Assembly (NCBI RefSeq): GCF_007992835.1
Contig: NZ_BKBA01000004.1
Location: 124,001 to 188,000, forward strand
Source: Knoellia locipacati
GTDB lineage: Bacteria; Actinomycetota; Actinomycetes; Actinomycetales; Dermatophilaceae
Length of the DNA: 64,000 bases
Reading direction: 5' to 3'
Shown: in pieces, positions 1 through 8,367 of the stretch
Layout of the letters: every line of letters starts with the position of its first letter
Position numbering within the stretch: position 1 is the first letter of the stretch
Notes under the pieces: model-generated
What the model was told of the DNA's origin: nothing
What the model saw: the letters and a program-made list of their open reading frames with translations, nothing else
Databases searched by the model: none
Made by a program: the position numbers and the translations under genes

Positions 1-3000
1 TTCGGCAAACGTCGGAGTGGTCAGCGCAGAGGCGCCTCCAGTGTTCAGGCGACTGTACGGGGACTACGTGTGGTTCTGGCCGGGAGACAGGCCCATCGAG
101 GCCGACCCCTCGTGGACGAAGACGACGCCAGAGTCGAAGAAGACGGTCGCCTTCTCGTTTGCTCCAGCACGCCTTGACCCCGCCGTCGGCCTCATCAGTC
201 CGGCTCTGGGTGACGGGAACGGCTGGGTGCTGAGGGTGGACGCCCATGACGACGGAGCCAAGATCCCTGCCCTACCGGATCGGTGCCCCCGTTGCGACAG
301 CGAAGGCTGGAACCCAGGAGATAAGTACTTCTCAGGCACCGTACGGAGCCCCATCCGTGCCCACACGTCAGGGGCGGCACAGTCCACCCAGCTGTACCTC
401 TCGCAGCTGGTCAGAAGCATGGGTGAGACACCGGTCGAAAGCCGGACGATCGTGTTCACGGACAGCAGGGACGACGCTGCGAGGACGGCGGCTGGCGTCG
501 GCCTGAACCACTACCGTGACGTGATCCGACAGGTGACCCAGCAGATCCTTGCCGAGGGACCGGTGGACATTGATGAACTTGTCGCCAGGGCTGCTCGCAT
601 GGAGCCCCTCGACGCGGCCGAGCAGCTGATGTTCGAGGACTTCAAGGGGCGGTACCCAGAAGCGGCGCAACTGTCGGCCAAGGCCGCCTTCGTGCCGCTC
701 GCTCCGAGCGAGCAGTCGATCGTCGACGAGGCGCTGCGCACAGCCAGGGGGAACTCGCGCGTCCAGTGGGGCGAACTGCGACAGGCACTCACAGACCGCC
801 TGGTGTCTTTGGGTATTCCGCCAGCGGGCTCTGGACCTTCGGCGGCCAAGAACCAAGATGACAGCCCCTGGTGGGAAGCGTTTACCCCACCGAGCCCAGG
901 GCTCTGGACTCCGCTCCCGCCTGGTGTCCGCGAACCTCAGGCAGCGATGCACCGAGAGCGGCTCGCGACGGCGCTCGCAACCGCGCTCTTCGGTCGGGCC
1001 GGCCGGGATCTCGAGGCCATGGGCATCGCCTACTTCGCCAGCGGACGAAAGCCCACGGCTCGAGGGCCCCTTAGTAGCGCAGACCTCGACGCACAAGTGC
1101 TCAGCTCGGTCATCAGGGTCCTCGGCATACGACGGCGTTGGGTCGGAGGCGACTCTAAGCCGACTGCTTCGCCGCCCCCGGCGGTGAATGGTTACCTCAA
1201 GGCCGTCGCCGAGTTCCACTCGGTCGACATGGGCGATCTGCAGGAATGGGTCTCGACTGAGCTGGTCAAGGCAGGTCTCGTCCAGGACTGGCTTCTTGAC
1301 CTTAAGTCGCTGGCAGTCCCCCTTGTGCTCGTTCCCTGCAGCAGCGAGGAGTTCGTCTGCGGCGTGTGCAGCTTCTCCCACGGCCATGCGTCAGCGGGTG
1401 TTTGTGCAAACCACGGCTGCTACCGACCCAAGGTAGTTGCCAGATCGAGGCGTCACGATGACCTTGACACCGACTACTACGGCTGGCTCGCGAGGCAGGT
1501 ACCGCGCCGTATGGCGACTGCCGAACTCACTGGGCAGACGAAGCCACTCAGTGAGCAGCGTCGTCGTGCAAGGGTCTTCAAGGAAGTGCTTCTCCCGAAT
1601 CCGGTCGAGAACAGCCTGACCGTTCCTTTGGACGTCCTCAGCGTCACCACGACGATGGAAGTCGGCGTCGACATCGGCTCGCTCAGATCGACCCTGATGG
1701 CCAACATGCCGCCCCAGCGGTTCAACTACCAACAGCGCGTCGGTCGAGTCGGCCGAGCCGGCCAGGTGTTCTCTTACGCTGTCACGGTCTGTCGAGACCG
1801 GACGCACGATGACGACTACTACGCCAACCCGCAAAGAATGACCGGTGACGACCCGCCGCAGCCGTTCCTCGACCTCCAGCGCCCTCGAATCGTCCGCCGA
1901 GTTGTAGCTGCCGAACTGCTCCGCCGCGCCTTCCTATCGCTCCAAGACCCCCCCAAATGGACGCGCAGCAGCATCCACGGCACTTACGGCACAACAGCAG
2001 ACTGGCCGGGCCGCCGACCTGAAATTCAGGGATGGCTGCGCGAACGAGGGAACGTCAGCCCAACGGTGACGCGGTTCTGTGCCCACACCGGGCTGGACCA
2101 GACACAGCGTGACGAGATCGTCGATTGGGCCGCCAACGGAGAACTCATCGGAGAAATCGATGAGGCGATTCAGCGTGACGGTGGGACCACGGCTGAGCTG
2201 AGTGAACTCCTTGCAACCTATGGAGTGCTCCCCATGTTCGGCTTCCCGACGCGCGTCCGGCGGCTGGTCAGGAAGCGTCCCAAGGCAGTCAGCGAGCTCG
2301 ACACCGTGTCCGTGTCCGACAGGCCCCTCGATCAGGCGGTCTCCATGTTCGCCCCGGGCGCGAGGGTGGTTCGCGACGGCGCCCTCCACACCGTCGCTGG
2401 CTTCGCGGACTGGACACCCACCTGGAAGGGAATGGCGCCGGTCGATGCGATCGGTCCGGAGGTGCGGGTTGGGGCCTGCGACGCCTGCGGCGCAAGCTTC
2501 GTCGAGCCAGTGACCGAGATCTGTCCGATCTGTACCGCCACCTTGCGACTCATCCCCATGCACCAACCCTCAGGCTTCCGGACCACGTATCGACAGGAAG
2601 ATTTCGACGACGAGAACGACGAGTCACCGAGCGCTGGTGCGCCCTCCATCTCGGTAAGTGGGCCGCCCGACCGTGAAGTAACCATCGACGGCTCCACGCT
2701 CCTGTCGTACGACCAGGCGCAACTGGTGCAGGTGAATGACAACAACGGCACGCTCTTTCCGGTCGCCAAAGACGGCGATGGCAGTTACCTCGTGACCGAC
2801 CCGTCTCTGTTCCCAGACGTCAAGGGCTGGCCTCCGAAGCTCACGCCGCTCAAGGAGATCGCCATAGGCGAGCTGCGGACGACCGACGTTCTTACCGTGG
2901 GACTTCAGAACGCACACCTGCCGGGTGGTCTGGTGCCGTACTCGTCAAAGGTGCTTCCCGCGGGAATGGCGGCCTACTGGTCGCTGGCGGAGGTGCTTCG

Positions 3001-3631
3001 CCGAAGCGCCAAGCGCCTTCTCGACATCGACCCTCAGGAGCTCGAGTTCGGCCTCTACCCCACGAGCCAGGGGTCGATGACCGTGTTTATCGCGGATGCG
3101 CTCGACAACGGTGCGGGGTACGCGGCTGAACTCGGCAGCGAGGACAACTTCAGAGAGCTGCTGAGCACCACCCGCCTGGCATTGGAGCGGGACTGGAACG
3201 AGAAGGCTCACTCAGCCTGCGCCTCCTCTTGCCTCGACTGCCTCCGCTCTTATGACAACCGCCGGCTCCATGGAGCCCTCGACTGGCGGCTGGCCCTCGA
3301 CATGCTGGACCTGCTAGCGGGAGAGGCTCTCGCCCCATCCCGGTGGTTCGACCTCGGGCTCGAGACCGCACGAGGGATCGCCTCGACGCGCCTCATGAGC
3401 CTTGAGGCTGGGCAGACAGAAGGTGGCGTGCCTTACCTCGCACACAGGGACCGAGGTAAGGCGGTCCTCTTGGGTCATCCGCTCTGGCAACGCGATGAGG
3501 ACTACGCCGTTGACGAACAGATCATCGCCATCGACGAACTCGAAGACTCGCTTGGCGCCCACGGCACAACCCAGAGCGACGTGTTCGAAGCGCTTCGGAA
3601 GCCTCTCTCCTTGCTGAGGTGGCTCATGTGA
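1..3631 (+). CDS. DUF1998/MZB-type superfamily 2 helicase, 5' end outside window
   Basis: The frame is open at the left edge, so the start and the first RecA domain (motifs I and II) lie outside; about 1,209 residues are visible. The family couples ATP hydrolysis to movement on DNA. Residues below are counted from the GTG at 17. The second RecA domain shows VTTTMEVGVDIGSL near 543 and QQRVGRVGRAGQ near 572 (motifs V and VI). SPIRAHTSG and TIVFTDSRDDAARTA lie upstream. Zinc-type cysteine pairs CDAC and CPIC sit near 821-840, and the DUF1998/MZB signature CASSCLDCLRSYDN near 1068. This layout resembles anti-phage helicases such as DruE of Druantia and repair helicases such as MrfA; I cannot choose between them without the N-terminus. 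The stop overlaps the next start as TGATG, so it is coupled to the nuclease gene. Lower GC than the core suggests transfer. Helicase class sure, subsystem not. Confidence 0.8.
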   Translation, partial: SANVGVVSAEAPPVFRRLYGDYVWFWPGDRPIEADPSWTKTTPESKKTVAFSFAPARLDPAVGLISPALGDGNGWVLRVDAHDDGAKIPALPDRCPRCDSEGWNPGDKYFSGTVRSPIRAHTSGAAQSTQLYLSQLVRSMGETPVESRTIVFTDSRDDAARTAAGVGLNHYRDVIRQVTQQILAEGPVDIDELVARAARMEPLDAAEQLMFEDFKGRYPEAAQLSAKAAFVPLAPSEQSIVDEALRTARGNSRVQWGELRQALTDRLVSLGIPPAGSGPSAAKNQDDSPWWEAFTPPSPGLWTPLPPGVREPQAAMHRERLATALATALFGRAGRDLEAMGIAYFASGRKPTARGPLSSADLDAQVLSSVIRVLGIRRRWVGGDSKPTASPPPAVNGYLKAVAEFHSVDMGDLQEWVSTELVKAGLVQDWLLDLKSLAVPLVLVPCSSEEFVCGVCSFSHGHASAGVCANHGCYRPKVVARSRRHDDLDTDYYGWLARQVPRRMATAELTGQTKPLSEQRRRARVFKEVLLPNPVENSLTVPLDVLSVTTTMEVGVDIGSLRSTLMANMPPQRFNYQQRVGRVGRAGQVFSYAVTVCRDRTHDDDYYANPQRMTGDDPPQPFLDLQRPRIVRRVVAAELLRRAFLSLQDPPKWTRSSIHGTYGTTADWPGRRPEIQGWLRERGNVSPTVTRFCAHTGLDQTQRDEIVDWAANGELIGEIDEAIQRDGGTTAELSELLATYGVLPMFGFPTRVRRLVRKRPKAVSELDTVSVSDRPLDQAVSMFAPGARVVRDGALHTVAGFADWTPTWKGMAPVDAIGPEVRVGACDACGASFVEPVTEICPICTATLRLIPMHQPSGFRTTYRQEDFDDENDESPSAGAPSISVSGPPDREVTIDGSTLLSYDQAQLVQVNDNNGTLFPVAKDGDGSYLVTDPSLFPDVKGWPPKLTPLKEIAIGELRTTDVLTVGLQNAHLPGGLVPYSSKVLPAGMAAYWSLAEVLRRSAKRLLDIDPQELEFGLYPTSQGSMTVFIADALDNGAGYAAELGSEDNFRELLSTTRLALERDWNEKAHSACASSCLDCLRSYDNRRLHGALDWRLALDMLDLLAGEALAPSRWFDLGLETARGIASTRLMSLEAGQTEGGVPYLAHRDRGKAVLLGHPLWQRDEDYAVDEQIIAIDELEDSLGAHGTTQSDVFEALRKPLSLLRWLM

Positions 3632-4713
3632 TGTCTCTGGCCTGGCCGGAACCTAGTGGAGAGCGGCTGAGTCAGATCTCTCCGTCGGCCTACACCGCGC
3701 TCCTTAGATGTCCCAAACGCCTTGCTTTTCAACGTGACTTGCGGACTAAGCACTGGGTCGCGCAGTCGACTCGGACCGCGCTGGGGAGGGTCGCTCACCG
3801 CCTCACGGAACTGGTCGCGCAGGGCACGGCCCCCCTGCCTCCCGATCGCAGAGAGTGGCTGGAGGCTCAATGGGAAGCGTTGGTCCAGCAGGAGAACCTC
3901 CTGATCGAGGGGGCGTGGCCTAACCGGCAAGTACCTGCACCAAGGGACTGGCCAGGCTACGTCGCAACCCGGGTTCGCCTGCTCCGACGGCTGGCGGATC
4001 TCCCAGCAGATAGGGAGGGCCCGCGGGTTCCTGGTATCAGTCGTGGATCGACGGGACAGCCCTCGCTGCCTTGGGTAGAGCGGTATCTCGAAGACATGCG
4101 CACGCGGCTATGCGGTACTCCCGATCGCGTCGAAAGACGGGACGGGAGGATCCGAGTGGTCGACCTCAAGTCTGGCGTGGGCCAAGCGGGTATCTCTGAC
4201 GACCAACAACGCCAACTCCTGATCTACGCCCACTTGGTCCTGACGGCTTACGGCAGCCTTCCGAACGACGTGGTCATCCAGGACGTGCGAGGACGGGAGG
4301 AGAAACGCGAGGTCGAGGGCAAGGAGGTCCAACGGGTCGTCGCCCAGGCAAATGAGGCGATTGACTCCTTCAACCAGATGCTGGATGACGGGTCCGTCGA
4401 TGCCCGTCCTGGTCCTGAGGCCTGCCAGTGGTGCCCTTTTCGCGTCGTCTGCGACGACTACTGGGAAAGCCGCGACGACGCCTGGCCGCGCCTCGATGTT
4501 CGCGGCGTCGTCACTGAACGAACCGGACAGCACAGCGTTCGCCTAGACCTTGCCAGCGGATTGCCGGGCTCGACGACGTTTAGGCTCTTGCTGACTCCGG
4601 GTGTCAAGCTCCTGATGGGCGAAGAAGTCGTCGCCCTCGACCTCGAGCGGGCGGGACCTTCCACGGGGCGGATGCGTTGGAACTCACGCCTACGGAGGGG
4701 GGCAGCAGACTAG
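3631..4713 (+). CDS. PD-(D/E)XK nuclease, Cas4/RecB-like, with four-cysteine cluster
   Basis: This 360-residue protein looks like a DNA nuclease working with the upstream helicase. The core is visible: GTPD near residue 160, VVDLKSG near 177 (the D-x-K lysine) and QLLIYAHL after it (the Q/Y motif of RecB-type nucleases). One cysteine near 27 (LLRCPKR) and three near 265-274 (CQWCPFRVVC) match the Fe-S-binding arrangement of Cas4 and AddB. About 85 beta-rich residues follow and may be a small OB- or SH3-like domain. I chose the ATG at 3631 because it overlaps the helicase stop as TGATG and has GAGG 11 bases upstream; in-frame GTG codons at 3619 and 3628 are alternatives. The stop shares a CTAG palindrome with the stop of the opposing gene. 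No Cas1 or Cas2 is nearby, so a CRISPR role is unlikely; helicase-nuclease defense is the inference. Confidence 0.78.
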   Translation: MSLAWPEPSGERLSQISPSAYTALLRCPKRLAFQRDLRTKHWVAQSTRTALGRVAHRLTELVAQGTAPLPPDRREWLEAQWEALVQQENLLIEGAWPNRQVPAPRDWPGYVATRVRLLRRLADLPADREGPRVPGISRGSTGQPSLPWVERYLEDMRTRLCGTPDRVERRDGRIRVVDLKSGVGQAGISDDQQRQLLIYAHLVLTAYGSLPNDVVIQDVRGREEKREVEGKEVQRVVAQANEAIDSFNQMLDDGSVDARPGPEACQWCPFRVVCDDYWESRDDAWPRLDVRGVVTERTGQHSVRLDLASGLPGSTTFRLLLTPGVKLLMGEEVVALDLERAGPSTGRMRWNSRLRRGAAD

Positions 4714-6212
4714 TGCTCCCATGGCCAGTCGAAGCGCGCCACCGCGAGCAGCGATCTCCTGGCTTTGGGCACGCTCAATTTGTACTTAGGACGGCGTGCC
4801 CTCCCCTCGGTGCCCTCCTCGTCGGGCGCCTGCTTTCCCTGCTGAAAGCCGGTAACCTGGCCTGCCGCCTTCGCTGCCTCAAGCGCTGGCAAGTTGTGGA
4901 AGTAGAAGGCCTCGACGTGGTGGGGCTCGAACGCTGCCTTGCGCTGTCGTGATCGACCGGAGTTCGACGGCTTCGACTTCACACCCTGCGCCGCCTTGAA
5001 TTGCCGGTGCCACGCCACGAACGTCTCATCCTCGTCCGCCACTGCGACTCCACCGACCATCAGGAAACCGAGTCCTTGGTCCTCGATGCAGGCATTCATC
5101 GATTCTTGGTCGTTCAGCGGCGCCGCGCCCTGCCCCTTCACCACTTGCTCTGAGCCCGGGTAGCGCCACGCTTCCGTGTGGGCCTTAAGGTCCCACACGA
5201 ACCGCAACGAGTAGTCGAACGAGGTGTTGCCATAGCGGGTTCTGGGCGGGTTGGGGTTGGGAGTGAATGCCGCGTTCAGGACGGCTCTCCCTCGTGACTC
5301 CCAGTAGAAGCCCTGCCATTCGTTCTGGTTGGGTCCCTCCGTGACCCCCTGCTCCACCATCCACTGGATGGATTTACGCGCGTCCCAGACGACCCGTTTG
5401 CTCCCACTGGGTTGAGGCGAGGCGCGCCAGGCGTCGAGCAGAGCGGCCGCCAGAGCCGCGCCCTCCTCTTCGGGGGTGCCCAACAACATCGCCCGGTCGG
5501 ATCCAAGCCTGCCCATGCGACGCTCAGCTCCAGCGAGGAGGGTGTTGAGACCGACGAGCGAAATCGTCTCTCCGGTCGACTCACATTCCGCCGACCAAGG
5601 AGCGCCGAAGTCATCCGCGAGGGCTGACGCGAGCTTCGTCTTCGTGAGCCGCGCGTCAAGTCTGGGCGCGAGCACGCTCGCCAAGTTGATGAGCACGCGC
5701 TTGTGCTCCTTGCTCCCGGGCCCGAGCCACTCAGGTCCAGAGCCGGTCAAGGCGCTGATTCTGTTGACTGCCTCGATCTTCGACTGTGCTGGCTCGAATG
5801 CGCGCCACTCGGGCCCGCTGAGCCTCGCGGGTCTCTGTCCCTCCAACCGATGAAAGGAGTTCTCGTGGTAGGCCTCGGTTGCACCCTCGAGCAGTGCGTT
5901 GAGACCGTCGAGGGTGACTCTGTTGAGTTCGTGGTAGTCGGACCGCCACTGGACTCGCAGGACTTCAGCGATCTCTTGGGCCATTCGTGTATTCGTGCGG
6001 GCCACCTCGATTTCAAGTCCGAGGGCGTCCCGTAGCGCGATGATGGCGCGCTTCTCCCCTCGTGTGCCACCTTCGCCAGCACCCGTCAGCGAAAAGATTC
6101 GCGTCACAGCCTCCGCGATCGTGGAGGCGGGTAGGAAGAACATCGGGTCGGCTGGCGTGGCGCACACTCGCTCAACGTAGCGCCCCACTGGTCTGCTCAC
6201 GTTCGGGTCCAC
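4710..6212 (-). CDS. Putative type II restriction endonuclease, PD-(D/E)XK fold, duplicated N-terminal module
   Basis: This 500-residue protein lies 62 bases downstream of a cytosine-C5 methyltransferase on the same strand, the usual place for the cognate endonuclease. The C-terminal half has a plausible PD-(D/E)XK site: FD near 332 followed eight residues later by DLK (340-342), with a glutamate-bearing helix (FYWESRGRAV) near 303. The N-terminal half holds two tandem copies of an approximately 85-residue unit, about 33-118 and 147-235. Each opens with (V)xRIxxLTG, then a stretch with R or L-x-x-L, and ends LxGLNxLLxGA. Such duplicated units usually bind DNA, here perhaps two half-sites. I recognise no named enzyme, so specificity is unknown. 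Function rests on context plus motif. It runs convergent to the nuclease gene and shares the 4-base CTAG at the two stops. Confidence 0.68.
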   Translation of the reverse strand: MDPNVSRPVGRYVERVCATPADPMFFLPASTIAEAVTRIFSLTGAGEGGTRGEKRAIIALRDALGLEIEVARTNTRMAQEIAEVLRVQWRSDYHELNRVTLDGLNALLEGATEAYHENSFHRLEGQRPARLSGPEWRAFEPAQSKIEAVNRISALTGSGPEWLGPGSKEHKRVLINLASVLAPRLDARLTKTKLASALADDFGAPWSAECESTGETISLVGLNTLLAGAERRMGRLGSDRAMLLGTPEEEGAALAAALLDAWRASPQPSGSKRVVWDARKSIQWMVEQGVTEGPNQNEWQGFYWESRGRAVLNAAFTPNPNPPRTRYGNTSFDYSLRFVWDLKAHTEAWRYPGSEQVVKGQGAAPLNDQESMNACIEDQGLGFLMVGGVAVADEDETFVAWHRQFKAAQGVKSKPSNSGRSRQRKAAFEPHHVEAFYFHNLPALEAAKAAGQVTGFQQGKQAPDEEGTEGRARRPKYKLSVPKARRSLLAVARFDWPWEH

Positions 6213-6274
6213 GAACCCGACGCGATGCGTGCCATCCGAATCACAAGAAGGCGCTTGTTAGACGGAGCCTTCGC

Positions 6275-7687
6275 TCAGCTGGCGACCGTTTGCGTCACCG
6301 CGCCGCTTTGCGCCTCGTGAATTGTCGCGTTGTTGGCCAGCGCATCACCTGTGGGTTTGACCGGTGCATTGAGAACTGAGTTGACCAATCGACGAGGCAG
6401 GTCTGATGCATCGCGCTCTACGTGCGTGCGGAAGACGTGCCAGGCGGCTCCCACAGCGACGCCATTGCCTACCTGCTTGTACGAAGCGGAGTCACGCTGG
6501 CCACCAAAACCGAAGCTACGGCCGAAACCCTGAAGTCGCGCGGCCTCGTGGGGGGTCAGCCGACGTCGGCGGGTGCCGATGATCGACGTCTGGGTGATAG
6601 CCACTAGCGCGGGCAGGTAACTAGGGGCCTTGGCGCGGATGCCTGAGGGCCGGAAGTGCATCACGGTGTCCCACAGAGATGCCGTGTCCTGGGCCTGCCA
6701 CTCCAGCTTGCGGCGTGAGTCGGGGAAGGACGCAAAGTCAGGGTTGGCGCGCTTCCAGTCCCGGATCACGTCACGGTGCTCGTCGAAGAACCGCGCGTTC
6801 TTGATGAGGATCTGCGCCTTCCAGCGCGGGAGCGCGTCGAGCTCAAAGGGGTCGAGCCCGCGCTCGGGCACCCACGCGTCGGCCCACAGGGGGAACCCGG
6901 GCAGGCGCACACCGCGTGCGGCCCACATCCGCTGGACGAGGTCATCCCAGACGTCGACCCATCGGGTCTCATCAGCGGTGAGGCGGTAGCTGGCGATGTT
7001 GGGGATGTCTTCATCGTCATCAAGGATCCATTCGGCATCCCAGTCGTGAACGTTCCACTCGTTGACGGGGCCGCGAACGACCGTCGGGGCCACGTCCACC
7101 TCGGCAAGTGCGCGTTCCGGGCCCACAAAGGTGCCCAGGATGAAGACCCGGTCCCGAACCTGCGGAGTGCCACCCATGGAGGGCGGAAGAAAGTGGGGGG
7201 AGAACACCGAGGGTGTGGACGAGACGCGGTAGCCGATCTCCCGGAGCGTCTGGATGATGACGTCCCACTCGTGGCGGTGACGTGGTCCAGCAATGTTGCG
7301 GACGTTCTCGAGGAGGACGACCGCAGGTGTGCGTTCTTCGAGGATCCTCGCGATGTTCCAGAAGAGGGTCCCGCGGGCCTCGTCCATGCCGCGCTGGTAT
7401 CCGGACTTGGAGAAGGGCTGGCAGGGGAAGCCCGCCGCGAGGACGTCGTGCGGTGGCACGTCGACAGGGCCGTCGTCGGGCGTCGCCAGCGTGATGTCGG
7501 TGTTGACGACGGGTCGCATGGCCTCGGGGAGCGGCTCGACCCAGTTGTGGACGTACGTCTGGCGGGCTTCGCGGTCGATCTCGGAGACATAGACACACCG
7601 ACCGCCAGCATGGTCGAGCATCGAGTGGAATCCCCCGATGCCGGCGAAGAGATCCGCGTATCGGAATGCTGCAGAACTGTTCGCCAT
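6275..7687 (-). CDS. DNA (cytosine-5-)-methyltransferase
   Basis: A 470-residue m5C methyltransferase of the restriction-modification type, moving a methyl group from AdoMet to cytosine C5 to protect host DNA from the neighbouring endonuclease. The ordered motifs are all visible: I (DLFAGIGGF near residue 12), IV with the catalytic cysteine (AGFPCQPFSKSG), VI (ENV), VIII (QVRDRVF), IX (RLTPHEAARLQGF) and X (YKQVGNGVAVG). The variable target-recognition region between VIII and IX is long, about 170 residues. I start at the ATG at 7687 because motif I normally lies within 20 residues of the N-terminus; the open frame extends 36 codons upstream without homology-like sequence. A perfect inverted repeat lies just upstream and may autoregulate. 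Gene order vsr, methyltransferase, endonuclease suggests one transcript. Confidence 0.92.
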   Translation of the reverse strand: MANSSAAFRYADLFAGIGGFHSMLDHAGGRCVYVSEIDREARQTYVHNWVEPLPEAMRPVVNTDITLATPDDGPVDVPPHDVLAAGFPCQPFSKSGYQRGMDEARGTLFWNIARILEERTPAVVLLENVRNIAGPRHRHEWDVIIQTLREIGYRVSSTPSVFSPHFLPPSMGGTPQVRDRVFILGTFVGPERALAEVDVAPTVVRGPVNEWNVHDWDAEWILDDDEDIPNIASYRLTADETRWVDVWDDLVQRMWAARGVRLPGFPLWADAWVPERGLDPFELDALPRWKAQILIKNARFFDEHRDVIRDWKRANPDFASFPDSRRKLEWQAQDTASLWDTVMHFRPSGIRAKAPSYLPALVAITQTSIIGTRRRRLTPHEAARLQGFGRSFGFGGQRDSASYKQVGNGVAVGAAWHVFRTHVERDASDLPRRLVNSVLNAPVKPTGDALANNATIHEAQSGAVTQTVAS

Positions 7688-7696
7688 ACCCCCCAG

Positions 7697-7718
7697 CTTA
7701 GCTGCCTGATCAGCTAAG
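7697..7718. promoter_or_regulatory. Perfect inverted repeat upstream of the methyltransferase gene
   Basis: CTTAGCTG (7697-7704) and CAGCTAAG (7711-7718) are exact complements separated by CCTGAT, ending 10 bases upstream of the methyltransferase start. Position and size suit an operator for autoregulation, which is common in restriction-modification cassettes. I see no C-protein gene, so the methyltransferase itself or a host factor would have to bind. It may simply overlap the promoter. Confidence 0.5.
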
Positions 7719-7855
7719 TCAAGCTGCCGCGCGGACTGGTTGAAGTGGAGCGGCAGGCTGTTGTTCACGGCGGAGCGTCCTCGTCTAGTGCGCATCCCTC
7801 AGGGTCGACCCGATGCGCTGTCAGGGCACCACCTCGGTCCCCCGCGCCTACTCAA

Positions 7856-8296
7856 TCAAGGCGTACTGACATCCCTTCCGGTCCCAGTGCTGGCAGAGCG
7901 CACCTCCCTCATCACGCGGGTGGCGACGGCAGCGGAGTCTTGACGGACCTCGCACTCCCACACGCGGAGGACTGACCATCCGTGCAGCTGGGCCAGCCGT
8001 GAAGCGCGTTCGTCCCGCTCTGCGTTTCGGCGCATCTTCTCGGTCCACAAGTCCGCATTGGGGCCCGTCCAGGCTGTCTTGCGCCCGTGCTCCGGACATC
8101 CGTGCCAGAAGCAGCCATCAACGAAGACGGCCACGTGACTCGAAGGCATGACGAAGTCGGGCGTGCATCCCTTGGCGATCCGACGGTGGAGCCGGAAACG
8201 TCCGCCTGCGGCGTGGACCGCGCGCCGGAGCAGGACTTCGGGAGCCGTGTTTACCTTTCGGCGCCCAGACAGGTGGGCGCCTTCTTTCGTACTCAC
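7856..8296 (-). CDS. vsr: Very short patch repair endonuclease (Vsr)
   Basis: Vsr nicks beside T:G mismatches that arise when 5-methylcytosine deaminates, so it repairs mutations caused by the cytosine methyltransferase encoded next to it. The sequence has the family core: NTAPEVLLRRAVHAAGGRFR, then CTPDFVMPSSHVAVFVDGCFWHGCPEH with catalytic aspartate, histidines and zinc-type cysteines, then a C-terminal helix ending LRVWECEV. About 146 residues, normal for the family. The GTG at 8296 gives an N-terminus like known Vsr proteins; the GTG at 8311 is an alternative, and neither has a strong ribosome-binding site. The product is probably translated first in a vsr-methyltransferase-endonuclease operon, with 168 bases before the next gene. 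Confidence 0.9.
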   Translation of the reverse strand: MSTKEGAHLSGRRKVNTAPEVLLRRAVHAAGGRFRLHRRIAKGCTPDFVMPSSHVAVFVDGCFWHGCPEHGRKTAWTGPNADLWTEKMRRNAERDERASRLAQLHGWSVLRVWECEVRQDSAAVATRVMREVRSASTGTGRDVSTP

Positions 8297-8367
8297 CCAA
8301 CGTTGTCCCACGAGTCAAACTTACGACTCCAACGGTGGGTCGGCTTTCGACGGTAGGTTGCGACGTC

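Noticed and set aside
3631-4713. A Cas4 gene marking a CRISPR-Cas locus
   Set aside because: No CRISPR repeats, Cas1, Cas2 or effector genes are present; the nuclease is coupled to a helicase.
1-8296. A complete type II Druantia system (methyltransferase plus DruE-like helicase)
   Set aside because: The methyltransferase is on the opposite strand with its own vsr and endonuclease candidate, and I cannot identify DruF or DruG. The two cassettes are better read as separate systems.
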